This document shows positions 17,133 to 24,267 of a stretch of 41,200 bases of DNA, piece by piece. Origin of the DNA: CAYYWV01 sp964531525 (GTDB lineage: Bacteria > Pseudomonadota > Alphaproteobacteria > JAAXGF01); assembly GCA_964531525.1 (NCBI GenBank), contig CAZHDF010000008.1, positions 1 through 41,200 on the forward strand, read 5' to 3'. The translations under genes and the position numbers were made by a program. The notes beneath the pieces are model-generated. The model worked only from the letters and a program-made list of their open reading frames with translations, did no database searches and was not told the DNA's origin. How positions within the stretch are numbered: position 1 is the first letter of the stretch; the number at the start of each line of letters is the position of its first letter.

Positions 17133-17357
17133 CTACTTGAGGCCGAAGTCCCGGAAGCGCTTGTGGAACTTGGCGACCTGACCGGCCCGGTCGACGATCC
17201 GGGTGGCGCCGCCGGTCCAGGCGGGATGCGATTTGGGATCGACGTCGAGCGTGAGCTTGTCGCCGGGCTTGCCCAGGGTCGAGCGTGTCTGGAAACTCGT
17301 CCCGTCGGTCATCACCACGGTGATCTCGTGGTAATCGGGGTGAATGCCCTTTTTCAT
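17133..17357 (-). CDS. rpmE: Ribosomal protein bL31, zinc-free type
   Basis: A 74-aa large-subunit protein starting MKKGIHPDYHEITVVMTDGT. It has no cysteine and so lacks the zinc-binding CxxC; in place of the ribbon it has the loop TRSTLGKPGDKLTLDVDPKS, the form typical of alphaproteobacteria. The ATG at 17357 is chosen over the adjacent GTG at 17360 because GGGAG then lies 8 nt upstream. It is transcribed from its own promoter, ahead of and in the same direction as rpmH. Confidence 0.96.
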   Translation of the reverse strand: MKKGIHPDYHEITVVMTDGTSFQTRSTLGKPGDKLTLDVDPKSHPAWTGGATRIVDRAGQVAKFHKRFRDFGLK

Positions 17358-17386
17358 CACTTTAGCTCCCGAAATTCGAGGCGCGA

Positions 17387-17415
17387 GTTATAGCGAAGCC
17401 CGCGCCCCGGGGCAA
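17387..17415 (-). promoter_or_regulatory. Sigma-70 promoter of rpmE
   Basis: Minus strand: TTGCCC (plus 17410-17415), a 17-bp spacer, then TATAAC (17387-17392), a near-perfect -10. Transcription would begin near 17380, giving a 23-nt leader that contains the GGGAG ribosome binding site. Confidence 0.65.
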
Positions 17416-17597
17416 GCCGTCCGTGCGGCGGGCGCGCAAGAGATGCCCGAAAACCGGCGCGCTTGTGTTCGTGCTCGCCATGGGATACCGATAGCCGCGC
17501 TCTCCGAGCCTCCGAAAACCGCGCCGATCGAGGTCTTGTTAACCATGAGCCACAGCGCCGCCACGCCGACGGGACGGACCCGTCGGGCCGCGAGGCC

Positions 17598-19427
17598 ATG
17601 AGCCGTCGCGGCCGTCCCGGCCTGGACGCGGACGCGAGCGCCCGGCCCAAAAGCCGCGATATCGGCGAGTTGCGCCGGATCCTGCGGTTTCTTTCGCCCT
17701 ACAAGCTCGCGATCGCGGGCGCGATGCTGGCGCTGACGGTGGCCGCCGGCACGGTCCTCGGCCTCGGCGTCGGGCTTCGCATGCTGGTCGACAAGGGATT
17801 CGCCGCGGGCGACGGGGCGTTGCTCGACCAGGCGCTGGGGGTGATGTTCGCGGTCATCGCGCTGCTCGCGGCGGCGAGTTACGGACGCTACTTCCTGGTC
17901 ACCTGGGTGGGCGAGCGCGTGGTGGCCGATATCCGCGAGGCGGTCTACGCCCATGTCATCCGTCTCAGCCCCGCCTTTTTCGAGATCACGCGCACCGGCG
18001 AGATTCTATCGCGGCTGACCACCGACACCACGGTTCTGCAAGTGGTCCTCGGCGCGACCGCCTCGACGGCGCTGCGCAACCTGTTGATGCTGGTCGGCGG
18101 CACGACGCTCCTGGTCGTGACCAGCCCCAAGCTCACCGGGCTGGTGTTTCTCGTGGTGCCGCTGGTGATCCTGCCGATCGGCATCTACGGGCGGCGCGTG
18201 CGTCGGCTGTCGCGGCTCAGCCAGGACCGGATCGCCGACGTGGGCGCCCAAATCGACGAGACCGTCAACGCCGTGCGCACGGTCCAGGCTTTCGGCCACG
18301 AGGCGCTCGAAAGCCGGCGCTTCTCCGAGCGGGTCAACGCCGCCTTCGCCGCCGCGGTCGGGCGCATCCGCGCCCGCGCCATGCTGACCGCGATCGTCAT
18401 CGTCACGGTTTTCGCCGCCGTCGGCACGGTGCTCTGGATCGGCGGCCACGACGTGATCGACGGGCGCATCACGGCGGGCGAGCTGTCGGCCTTCGTGTTC
18501 TACGCGGTGCTCGTCGCGGGCGCGGTCGGCGCGCTCAGCGAGGTGGTGGGCGAGTTGCAACGCGCCGCCGGCGCGGCCGAGCGGCTGATGAACCTGCTCG
18601 CCACGCGCTCGGTGATCGAGGCGCCCGAGACCCCGACGCCGCTGCCCGAGCCGCCTCGGGGGCGGGTCGATTTCGAGACCGTCGTCTTCCAGTATCCCAC
18701 CCGCCCCGAGCGCTCGGCGCTGCGCGGCTTCTCGCTCCATGTCGAGCCCGGCGAGACGGTCGCGCTGGTCGGCCCGTCGGGGGTCGGCAAGACGACCGTG
18801 TTCCAGCTTCTTCTCCGCTTCTACGATCCCGGCGAGGGGGTCGTGCGGATCGACGGCGTGGCGTTGCCCGAGGCCGATCCGGCGGCGATTCGCGCGCGCC
18901 TCGCGATCGTCCCGCAGGAGCCCGTGGTGTTCGCGGCCAGCGCCTGGGAGAACATCCGCTACGGCCGTCCCGACGCCAGCGACGCCGAGGTGCGCGCGGC
19001 GGCCGAGGCGGCGGCCGCGACCGAGTTCCTCGACGCGCTCCCCGACGGCTTCTCGACCTTCCTCGGCGAGCGCGGGGTGCGGCTGTCGGGCGGCCAGCGC
19101 CAGCGCATCGCGATCGCCCGGGCGATCCTGCGCAACGCGCCGATCCTGCTGCTCGACGAGGCGACCAGCGCGCTCGACGCCGAAAGCGAGCGCGCCGTGC
19201 AGCAGGCGCTCGAACGCCTCATGGTCGGGCGCACCACGCTGGTCATCGCACACCGGCTGGCGACCGTGCTCAAGGCCGACCGGATCGTCGTGATGGACGA
19301 GGGCCGGGTCGTCGCCGAGGGCACCCACGACGCGCTGATCGCCGAGGACGGTCTCTACGCCCGGCTCGCCGCGCTCCAGTTCGACACCGGCGCGGCCAAG
19401 GCGCCGCCGGTCGCGATTCCCGGTTAG
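17598..19427 (+). CDS. ABC exporter, fused membrane and ATPase domains
   Basis: A 609-aa half-transporter of the MsbA/ABCB-like exporter class that would work as a homodimer in the inner membrane. A six-helix membrane domain covers about 30-340 and the ATPase domain about 360-600. The latter has Walker A GPSGVGKTT (about 392-400), Q-loop IVPQEPVVF, signature LSGGQRQRIAIARAIL, Walker B ILLLDEATSALD and the switch His in VIAHRLATV, so it should be active. The substrate cannot be told from sequence. The ATG at 17598 is preferred; the upstream extension is arginine-rich and unlike the family. A TTAACCAT octamer lies at 17539-17546. Confidence 0.93.
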   Translation: MSRRGRPGLDADASARPKSRDIGELRRILRFLSPYKLAIAGAMLALTVAAGTVLGLGVGLRMLVDKGFAAGDGALLDQALGVMFAVIALLAAASYGRYFLVTWVGERVVADIREAVYAHVIRLSPAFFEITRTGEILSRLTTDTTVLQVVLGATASTALRNLLMLVGGTTLLVVTSPKLTGLVFLVVPLVILPIGIYGRRVRRLSRLSQDRIADVGAQIDETVNAVRTVQAFGHEALESRRFSERVNAAFAAAVGRIRARAMLTAIVIVTVFAAVGTVLWIGGHDVIDGRITAGELSAFVFYAVLVAGAVGALSEVVGELQRAAGAAERLMNLLATRSVIEAPETPTPLPEPPRGRVDFETVVFQYPTRPERSALRGFSLHVEPGETVALVGPSGVGKTTVFQLLLRFYDPGEGVVRIDGVALPEADPAAIRARLAIVPQEPVVFAASAWENIRYGRPDASDAEVRAAAEAAAATEFLDALPDGFSTFLGERGVRLSGGQRQRIAIARAILRNAPILLLDEATSALDAESERAVQQALERLMVGRTTLVIAHRLATVLKADRIVVMDEGRVVAEGTHDALIAEDGLYARLAALQFDTGAAKAPPVAIPG

Positions 19428-19477
19428 GGGTTCGCGCGAACGCGGCCGTTCATGGGCGCGCGGCGGTCGGAAGAGTC

Positions 19478-19606
19478 TGTCGGAAAACCTTACAGTCGAA
19501 AACCATGCCAGGAATGTAGGTAAGTCCCTGCAATTTAATAATAATAGTGAATATTGCTGATTTTTCCACTTCAGACCCCATGGAAACATGTCGGAATTCT
19601 TTACGG
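19478..19606 (+). promoter_or_regulatory. Two related 18-bp elements, candidate activator sites
   Basis: TGTCGGAAAACCTTACAG at 19478-19495 and TGTCGGAATTCTTTACGG at 19589-19606 agree at 14 of 18 positions and share TGTCGGAA and TTAC. They lie about 190 and 80 bp upstream of the -24 element, the usual range for enhancer-binding activators of sigma-54 promoters, with AT-rich DNA between. PrsR-type activators control PEP-CTERM genes elsewhere; that these are PrsR sites is an inference. Confidence 0.5.
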
Positions 19607-19670
19607 TTCTCGATGGAGCCCGGGAGCCGAGACCGCATAATCATTTGAAAAAACACGTTATCCATAAAAC

Positions 19671-19686
19671 TGGCATGGGCTTTGCA
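19671..19686 (+). promoter_or_regulatory. Sigma-54 (RpoN) -24/-12 promoter
   Basis: TGGCATGGGCTTTGCA matches the sigma-54 consensus TGGCACG-N4-TTGCW except for one T, with the invariant GG and GC exactly 10 bp apart. Transcription would start near 19697, about 65 nt before the PEP-CTERM start once the false gap is collapsed. Sigma-54 promoters are a known feature of PEP-CTERM genes in exopolysaccharide-associated sorting systems. Confidence 0.8.
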
Positions 19687-19720
19687 TGGTTTCCAAACAA
19701 TGATGACCGGTGCGGCGGGC

Positions 19721-19930
19721 TTCGCCGTATGCGCCGTGTGCGTTGTTTATGTATTGGGGGGATGAAAATGACCGANNNNNNNNNNNNNNNNNNNNNNNNN
19801 NNNNNNNNNNNNNNNNNNNNNNNNNNNNNNNNNNNNNNNNNNNNNNNNNNNNNNNNNNNNNNNNNNNNNNNNNNNTTCGCCGTATGCGCCGTGTGCGTTG
19901 TTTATGTATTGGGGGGATGAAAATGACCGA
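19721..19930. repeat. Identical 55-bp sequences flanking a 100-N gap (scaffolding artefact)
   Basis: Bases 19721-19775 and 19876-19930 are identical over all 55 positions, and each copy ends exactly at the N-run 19776-19875. A suffix-prefix overlap of exactly 55 with a fixed 100-N filler is what a de Bruijn assembler with k=55 leaves when two overlapping contigs are joined without merging. The true sequence very probably has one copy and no gap. Confidence 0.85.
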
Positions 19931-20990
19931 TATCATTGGTCTTTGCTCTCGCTTCGCGTTGCAAAGCAGGATGAAAACGGCCGGGTTACTCGCTGGCGCG
20001 ATCCTGGGGCTGACGGCGCTGTTCGGCACTTCGACGCCCGCCTGGGCGGTCCCGGATGTGTATACCTTTTCCGGTGCCTGCCAGAGCGATTGCAGTTATA
20101 TCGGCCTGAATACGGGCGACGGCATCGGCGCGGTCCTCGAGGTGGCGCCGGGAACCACGACGCTGACCGCGTCGAACGTCGCCTCGATCGACCTCTTCCT
20201 CGGCAATTCCACATTCTTTAATACCCTGGACCCGGTGGCCTCCGGGTTCGATGTGACCGGCACCGTCGCGGGGTCGAACCTGACGAGTTTCCAGGTTGCG
20301 CTCCCGACTTCGGGAGGGGGAATCGACAGCCTTTTCCGCACCCCGGGGCCTTCGAGCTGGGGCTGGGAGCAATCCTTGTCGAGCCTGCCCTTAAACCAGC
20401 TCGGCGATGGCGCCTGGCAGAAATCGCAAACCGCCGTCTACGACTTCACCGGCACTTGCCAGGATAACTGCGATTTTATCTCGCTCAGCCCCGGCGATCC
20501 GGTTTCGGCCACCGTTCAGGTGCTCGGCACGGGCGAGCGCATCGCCTATTTCTATGATTCGGTGTCGCTCAATTTCGGCAACTTCGGTGGATTGTTGGAT
20601 ACCACCGATCCGGTGGGCGACGGGTTCGATATCGCGTCCGTTGTCACCGCCAGCGGCATGAACTCGTTCTTTATCGCCGATTCCGGCTCGGCCAACGTCT
20701 TTTTCACCCCCGGCACCGGCGGCTTCGACTGGGAGCTGTCGCCCTCCGCCTCGCCGCTTGCGATTAGAGGCAACGGCCAGTGGAGCTTCCGCGAGTATGT
20801 GCCTTTTGCTCGCGGCACCCAGGCCCTTAACTGGATTCCCCCGATCCCGATCAACTGGCCGCCGATCGGCGGCGGGACGGGTGGTTCCTCCGGCGGCACC
20901 ACCACCAGCGTCCCCGAACCCGCCAGCCTGGCTCTGTTCGGCTTCGGACTTGCCGCTCTCGGCGTTCTGCGGCGGCGGCGCAAGGCCTGA
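19917..20990 (+). CDS. PEP-CTERM sorted surface protein with duplicated CX3C domain
   Basis: A 357-aa exported protein. A signal peptide ends at about residue 44 (hydrophobic LLAGAILGLTALFG, then AWA). Two similar domains of about 125 residues follow, each opening with Y-x-F-[ST]-G-x-C-Q-x-x-C: Cys55/Cys59 and Cys181/Cys185. After a Pro/Gly/Thr-rich linker the C-terminus is VPEPASLALFGFGLAALG plus an arginine cluster, the PEP-CTERM sorting signal recognised and cleaved by exosortase. No exosortase gene is in the window. ATG at 19917 is used; ATG at 19923 is equally possible and 19971 is the latest choice. The domain is not one I recognise. GC is lower than in housekeeping genes. Confidence 0.88.
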   Translation: MKMTDIIGLCSRFALQSRMKTAGLLAGAILGLTALFGTSTPAWAVPDVYTFSGACQSDCSYIGLNTGDGIGAVLEVAPGTTTLTASNVASIDLFLGNSTFFNTLDPVASGFDVTGTVAGSNLTSFQVALPTSGGGIDSLFRTPGPSSWGWEQSLSSLPLNQLGDGAWQKSQTAVYDFTGTCQDNCDFISLSPGDPVSATVQVLGTGERIAYFYDSVSLNFGNFGGLLDTTDPVGDGFDIASVVTASGMNSFFIADSGSANVFFTPGTGGFDWELSPSASPLAIRGNGQWSFREYVPFARGTQALNWIPPIPINWPPIGGGTGGSSGGTTTSVPEPASLALFGFGLAALGVLRRRRKA

Positions 20991-20997
20991 TCCCCGG

Positions 20998-21036
20998 CGC
21001 GGCCGAGGCGTCGGCAAGGCGTCGGCCGCGGTTTTC
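20998..21036 (+). terminator. Rho-independent terminator after the PEP-CTERM gene
   Basis: Perfect 9-bp arms CGCGGCCGA (20998-21006) and TCGGCCGCG (21022-21030) around a 15-nt loop, followed by GTTTTC. It starts 8 nt after the stop codon and separates this gene from the convergent AbrB-family gene. The T-run is short, so efficiency is uncertain. Confidence 0.6.
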
Positions 21037-21038
21037 GG

Positions 21039-22133
21039 TCAAGGGTTCGCGCGGTTGCGCTTTTCGGGGAAGCGCCGCGCGAACGCCCGATAGGCGAGCG
21101 GCGCGAGCACCACGACCAGCAGAATCCGCGCCACGTGGTGGGTCGAGACCAGCGCCGGGTCGATCCCGAGCGCGAGCGCGATCAGGCTCATCTCGGCGAG
21201 CCCGCCGGGGGCGTAGGCGAGCACCAGCGCCTCGGTCTCGAGCCCGGTCGCCGCGTTGACCGCGAGCGCGAGGCCGAGGGTGAGCGACAGCATCAACGCC
21301 GTCGAGCCGACCGCGATCGCGATCGCCCTGAAAACCCGGCGCGGCGAAACCCCGGCGAAACGGCAGCCGATCGCCGCGCCGACCACGACTTGGGCGACGA
21401 TGATCAGCTCGACCGGCGGGCGCGAGGCCGTGATCCCGCCGAGATGCACCGCCGCGCTGACCGCCATGGGCCCGGTCAGCGCCGCCGAGGGTAGGCGCAC
21501 CGCGCGCGCGACGAAGAACCCGACGACGCCCGAGGCCGCGAGCACGAGCAGCTCGACCGGCGCGATCTCGACGATCGAGCGGAAGCCGCGGATCACGCCG
21601 GCGGCGGGCGGCATGTAGCCCTCGAACAGGCGGAACCAGAACGGGATGATCAGCACCACCAGAAGGATGCGCGCGGCGTGGGTCAGCGCGATCGTGCGGT
21701 CGTCGCCGCCGAGCGAGCCGCCGACCAGGATCATTTCGCTCAAGCCCCCGGGCACCGCCGAGAAATACGCGGTCGTGCGGTCGTAGCGCGCGACGCGGCG
21801 GAAGTAGAACGACCCCAGCACCGCCGAGGCCGCGACCAGCACGAGAAGCATCGACAGGCTGACCGCCCATTCGCCGGCGCGCGCGAACATCTCGGGGCGG
21901 AAGGCGCTGCCCAGCATGACGCCGAGCACGGCGATCATCAGCGCCCTGAGCGGCATGGGGATGGCGATCCGCATGCCCGCCACGGCGCAGGCGGTGGTCG
22001 CGCACATCGCCCCCAGCATCCAGGCGAGCGGCAGCCGCGCGACCGCGAACAAGGCCCCGCCCGCGGCGCCGATCGCGAGCGTCAACGCAAGCCGGCGCGG
22101 ATCGATGTCGAACGGCGCGAGAAACCGGCGCAT
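21039..22133 (-). CDS. AbrB-family (PF05145-type) integral membrane protein
   Basis: A 364-aa protein with about ten hydrophobic segments arranged as two homologous halves (about 10-165 and 190-345), each with a GxxxAxxxGxxLAWMLG-like or PGGLAEMSLIAL-type block. This is the family misleadingly named AbrB (putative ammonia monooxygenase), unrelated to the AbrB DNA-binding protein; its transport or regulatory role is unknown. ATG at 22133 is chosen because MRRFLAPFDIDPRRL leads into the first membrane helix, whereas upstream residues do not look coding. It lies 58 nt after tetR and could be cotranscribed. Unlike its neighbours it has the usual high GC. Confidence 0.85.
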   Translation of the reverse strand: MRRFLAPFDIDPRRLALTLAIGAAGGALFAVARLPLAWMLGAMCATTACAVAGMRIAIPMPLRALMIAVLGVMLGSAFRPEMFARAGEWAVSLSMLLVLVAASAVLGSFYFRRVARYDRTTAYFSAVPGGLSEMILVGGSLGGDDRTIALTHAARILLVVLIIPFWFRLFEGYMPPAAGVIRGFRSIVEIAPVELLVLAASGVVGFFVARAVRLPSAALTGPMAVSAAVHLGGITASRPPVELIIVAQVVVGAAIGCRFAGVSPRRVFRAIAIAVGSTALMLSLTLGLALAVNAATGLETEALVLAYAPGGLAEMSLIALALGIDPALVSTHHVARILLVVVLAPLAYRAFARRFPEKRNRANP

Positions 22134-22191
22134 CCCCGCTAGACCCGTGTCGGCGCGAGCGTGGGAGGGGAAATTGCTCCGATCTCCCCCA

Positions 22192-22836
22192 TCAATTCCG
22201 GCGCAGCTCCGCCAGCGCCATGCGTTTATAGGCGGCGACAAGGGCATCGCCCTCCGCCCGCTCGACGGAGATGGCGAGGCGCATCGTCGCCTCGCCGAGA
22301 TGCATGATCAAGAATGCGGACGTGGAAAGTTCGCGAGGATCGGATTCGGGACGGACGCGCCGGAGCGCCTCGGCCAGCACGGCGCCGTTCGCCCGGCTGT
22401 CGGCGAGCTCGATATCCCTGAGCGCCTTGTCGGCCTGCGTGCCCGAGCGAATATCGCGAATCACGGGCTCGGCGATGAATATCGCGTAATACGCGTCGAT
22501 GAGTTGGCCGAAGGCCTCGCAAAGCTCGTCCAGCGTTTCCACTTGAGCGAGCCCCTCCTCGATGCATTTGCGGCCTTCGGCGTTGTAACGTTCGGCCAGT
22601 GTTCGGACGATCGCGCTCTTGTCCGGGAAGTATTGATACAGCGAGCCGATCGAGACCCCGGCCAGTCGCGCCACCTCGCTCATGCGCATGGCGTCGCTGC
22701 CCTTCTTGGCGATGATCTCGGCGGCGCAGCCGAGCATGCGTTCCACGCGCTCGCGGCTGCGGCGCTGGCTCGGCATGCGGCGAAGGGGCGTTCGGTCCTC
22801 AGCGATTTGCGGCATGTCCGGCGTTGGGCTCGTCAT
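22192..22836 (-). CDS. TetR/AcrR family transcriptional regulator
   Basis: A 214-aa repressor-type regulator. The N-terminal helix-turn-helix is clear (MRMSEVARLAGVSIGSLYQY then FPDKSAIVRTL, about residues 50-82); the rest is the helical ligand-binding and dimer domain. ATG at 22836 is preferred over 22857 because GGAGAAGACCCA gives a good ribosome binding site for it. It is divergent from the NmrA/DUF1772 pair across about 100 bp containing a nested palindrome, so it probably represses that pair and itself. Confidence 0.92.
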   Translation of the reverse strand: MTSPTPDMPQIAEDRTPLRRMPSQRRSRERVERMLGCAAEIIAKKGSDAMRMSEVARLAGVSIGSLYQYFPDKSAIVRTLAERYNAEGRKCIEEGLAQVETLDELCEAFGQLIDAYYAIFIAEPVIRDIRSGTQADKALRDIELADSRANGAVLAEALRRVRPESDPRELSTSAFLIMHLGEATMRLAISVERAEGDALVAAYKRMALAELRRN

Positions 22837-22880
22837 TGGGTCTTCTCCAAAACGCATCCCGGCGAATTCCGTTGACTCCC

Positions 22881-22909
22881 ATAATATGAGAGTTTATCAC
22901 GTTCAACAA
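22881..22909 (-). promoter_or_regulatory. Putative tetR promoter inside the operator
   Basis: Minus strand TTGTTG (plus 22904-22909), 17-bp spacer, TATTAT (22881-22886). It lies within the palindromic operator, so binding there would block it. Transcription would begin near 22874, 38 nt before the tetR start. Confidence 0.5.
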
Positions 22910-22928
22910 CGTGAGCATCACTCATATT
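22883..22928. promoter_or_regulatory. Nested palindromic operator between tetR and the NmrA gene
   Basis: Two inverted repeats share the same centre (22905.5): the outer arms AATATGAG (22883-22890) and CTCATATT (22921-22928), and the inner arms TCACGTT (22897-22903) and AACGTGA (22908-22914). The whole 46-bp dyad fills the divergent intergenic region, overlaps the tetR promoter and ends 11 nt before the NmrA start. This is the expected operator layout for a TetR repressor. Confidence 0.7.
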
Positions 22929-22939
22929 TGGAGACGACG

Positions 22940-23779
22940 ATGAACGATATGCAAGAGGCCCGGCCGATCCTCGTTCTGGGCGGCACGGGCAAGACGGGTC
23001 GCCGCGTGGCGCGGCGGCTTAAGGATCGCGGCCTTGCGGTGCGGATCGGTTCGCGCGCGGCCGAGACGCGGTTCGATTGGAACGATGCAGCCACCTGGGT
23101 CCCCGTTTTGCAAGGCGTGGGCGCAGTGTACATCACTTATCAGCCGGATCTGGCGGTGCCGGGGGCGGTCGAGGCCGTCCGGGCATTCACCGAGACGGCT
23201 CTGGAGGCCGGGGTCGGGCGCATGGTGTTGCTTTCCGGGCGCGGCGAGGAGGAAGCGCAGCGCGCCGAACGGGCGCTGCAAGAGACCGATGCCGACTGGA
23301 CGATCGTGCGGGCGAGCTGGTTTGCGCAGAATTTCAGCGAAAGCTTTCTCCTCGACGCCGTGCTTGCCGGCGAGGTCGCCTTGCCGGCGGGCGGAACGAA
23401 GGAGCCGTTCATCGATGCGGAAGATATCGCCGATGTCGTGGTGGCGGCGCTGACGGACGCTTCGCACATCGGCCGGCTCTACGAGGTGACCGGGCCCCGG
23501 TTGCTGACCTTCGCCGATGCGATCGGGGAGATTGCCGAGGCGAGCGGTAGGCGGATTCTCTACAAGGAAATCCGCGCGGAGGAATACGCTTCGCTGCTTG
23601 AGACACACGGGGTTCCTTCCGCGTATGTGTCGCTTGTGATGTATCTCCTTACGACCGTCCTCGACGGGCGCAACGAATTCCTTGCGGACGGCGTCCAATG
23701 CGCTCTCGGCCGCGCGCCGCGGGACTTCGCCGAGTATGCCCGGGAAACCGCCGCGACCGGCGTTTGGGGGGGGCGGTAA
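22940..23779 (+). CDS. NmrA-like NAD(P)-binding oxidoreductase
   Basis: A 279-aa atypical short-chain dehydrogenase of the NmrA/QorB/azoreductase-like group. The Rossmann motif GGTGKTGRRVA (about 14-24) is followed by a basic residue pattern (RIGSRAAE) that would favour NADP. There is no Tyr-x-x-x-Lys catalytic pair in the usual place, as is common in NmrA-like proteins, so the role could be redox sensing or quinone/azo reduction. A GGAG ribosome binding site lies 7 nt upstream of the ATG. The stop overlaps the start of the next gene (TAATG). Confidence 0.85.
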   Translation: MNDMQEARPILVLGGTGKTGRRVARRLKDRGLAVRIGSRAAETRFDWNDAATWVPVLQGVGAVYITYQPDLAVPGAVEAVRAFTETALEAGVGRMVLLSGRGEEEAQRAERALQETDADWTIVRASWFAQNFSESFLLDAVLAGEVALPAGGTKEPFIDAEDIADVVVAALTDASHIGRLYEVTGPRLLTFADAIGEIAEASGRRILYKEIRAEEYASLLETHGVPSAYVSLVMYLLTTVLDGRNEFLADGVQCALGRAPRDFAEYARETAATGVWGGR

Positions 23780-24258
23780 TGGCCAACGATCTGATCGGCA
23801 CGGTCGCCGTTTCGACAACGTTGGGAGCCGCATTGGTTGCCGGTATCTTCTTCGCCTTCTCGACATTCGTCATGGCCGCTCTCGGCCGCCTGCTCCCCGA
23901 GCAAGGAATCGCGGCCATGCAGTCCGTCAACGTGACGGTCCTCAATCCCTGGTTCTTTGCCGTGTTTTTCGGAACGGCGCTGGGCTCGATCGCTCTCGCC
24001 CTCCTTGGAATTTTCAACTGGGGCGCGCCTGGGTCGGCCTATCTGGTCTCCGGCGGTCTGCTGTATTTGATCGGCTGTATTCTGGTGACCGCCGCGTTCA
24101 ACGTCCCGCTCAACAATGCCCTGGCCGCCATGGAGCCGGGCGGCGCGGAGGGCGCCGAACTGTGGACCCGCTACCTCTCCACCTGGACGGCGTGGAATCA
24201 CCTTCGAACGCTTGCATCGCTTGCGGCCGCCGCGGCGTTCTTCATGGCGATTCGATAA
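23779..24258 (+). CDS. DUF1772 / anthrone oxygenase-like membrane protein
   Basis: A 159-aa protein with four membrane segments (about 9-33, 57-78, 88-110 and 138-157) and the family signature FNVPLNNAL with a later W-x-x-W-NHLR block. DUF1772 members include fungal anthrone oxygenases, but most bacterial ones are uncharacterised. The ATG overlaps the stop of the NmrA-like gene (TAATG), so the pair is translationally coupled. With the TetR gene this looks like a small inducible quinone- or xenobiotic-response module; the inducer is unknown. Confidence 0.85.
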   Translation: MANDLIGTVAVSTTLGAALVAGIFFAFSTFVMAALGRLLPEQGIAAMQSVNVTVLNPWFFAVFFGTALGSIALALLGIFNWGAPGSAYLVSGGLLYLIGCILVTAAFNVPLNNALAAMEPGGAEGAELWTRYLSTWTAWNHLRTLASLAAAAAFFMAIR

Positions 24259-24267
24259 GCTCGCGCC

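Larger units (their letters stand above)
19428..19916. other. Low-GC regulatory region and assembly gap before the PEP-CTERM gene
   Basis: No gene is supported. By eye the stretch 19485-19690 is much richer in A/T than the surroundings, with runs such as AATTTAATAATAATAG near 19528-19544. It contains a 12-bp palindrome GTTCGCGCGAAC (19430-19441), two related 18-bp elements, a sigma-54 promoter, and then a 55-bp sequence repeated across the 100-N gap. All point to the control region of the downstream surface protein. Confidence 0.7.

Noticed and set aside
17545..17601. An 18-codon open frame before the ABC exporter, overlapping its start as ATGA
   Set aside because: It lacks a ribosome binding site and its composition (Arg/Ala/Pro) is that of random high-GC sequence; a leader peptide cannot be supported.
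19430..19441. Perfect palindrome GTTCGCGCGAAC just after the ABC exporter stop
   Set aside because: No T-run follows and no partner site was seen; CG-rich 12-bp palindromes are not rare here.
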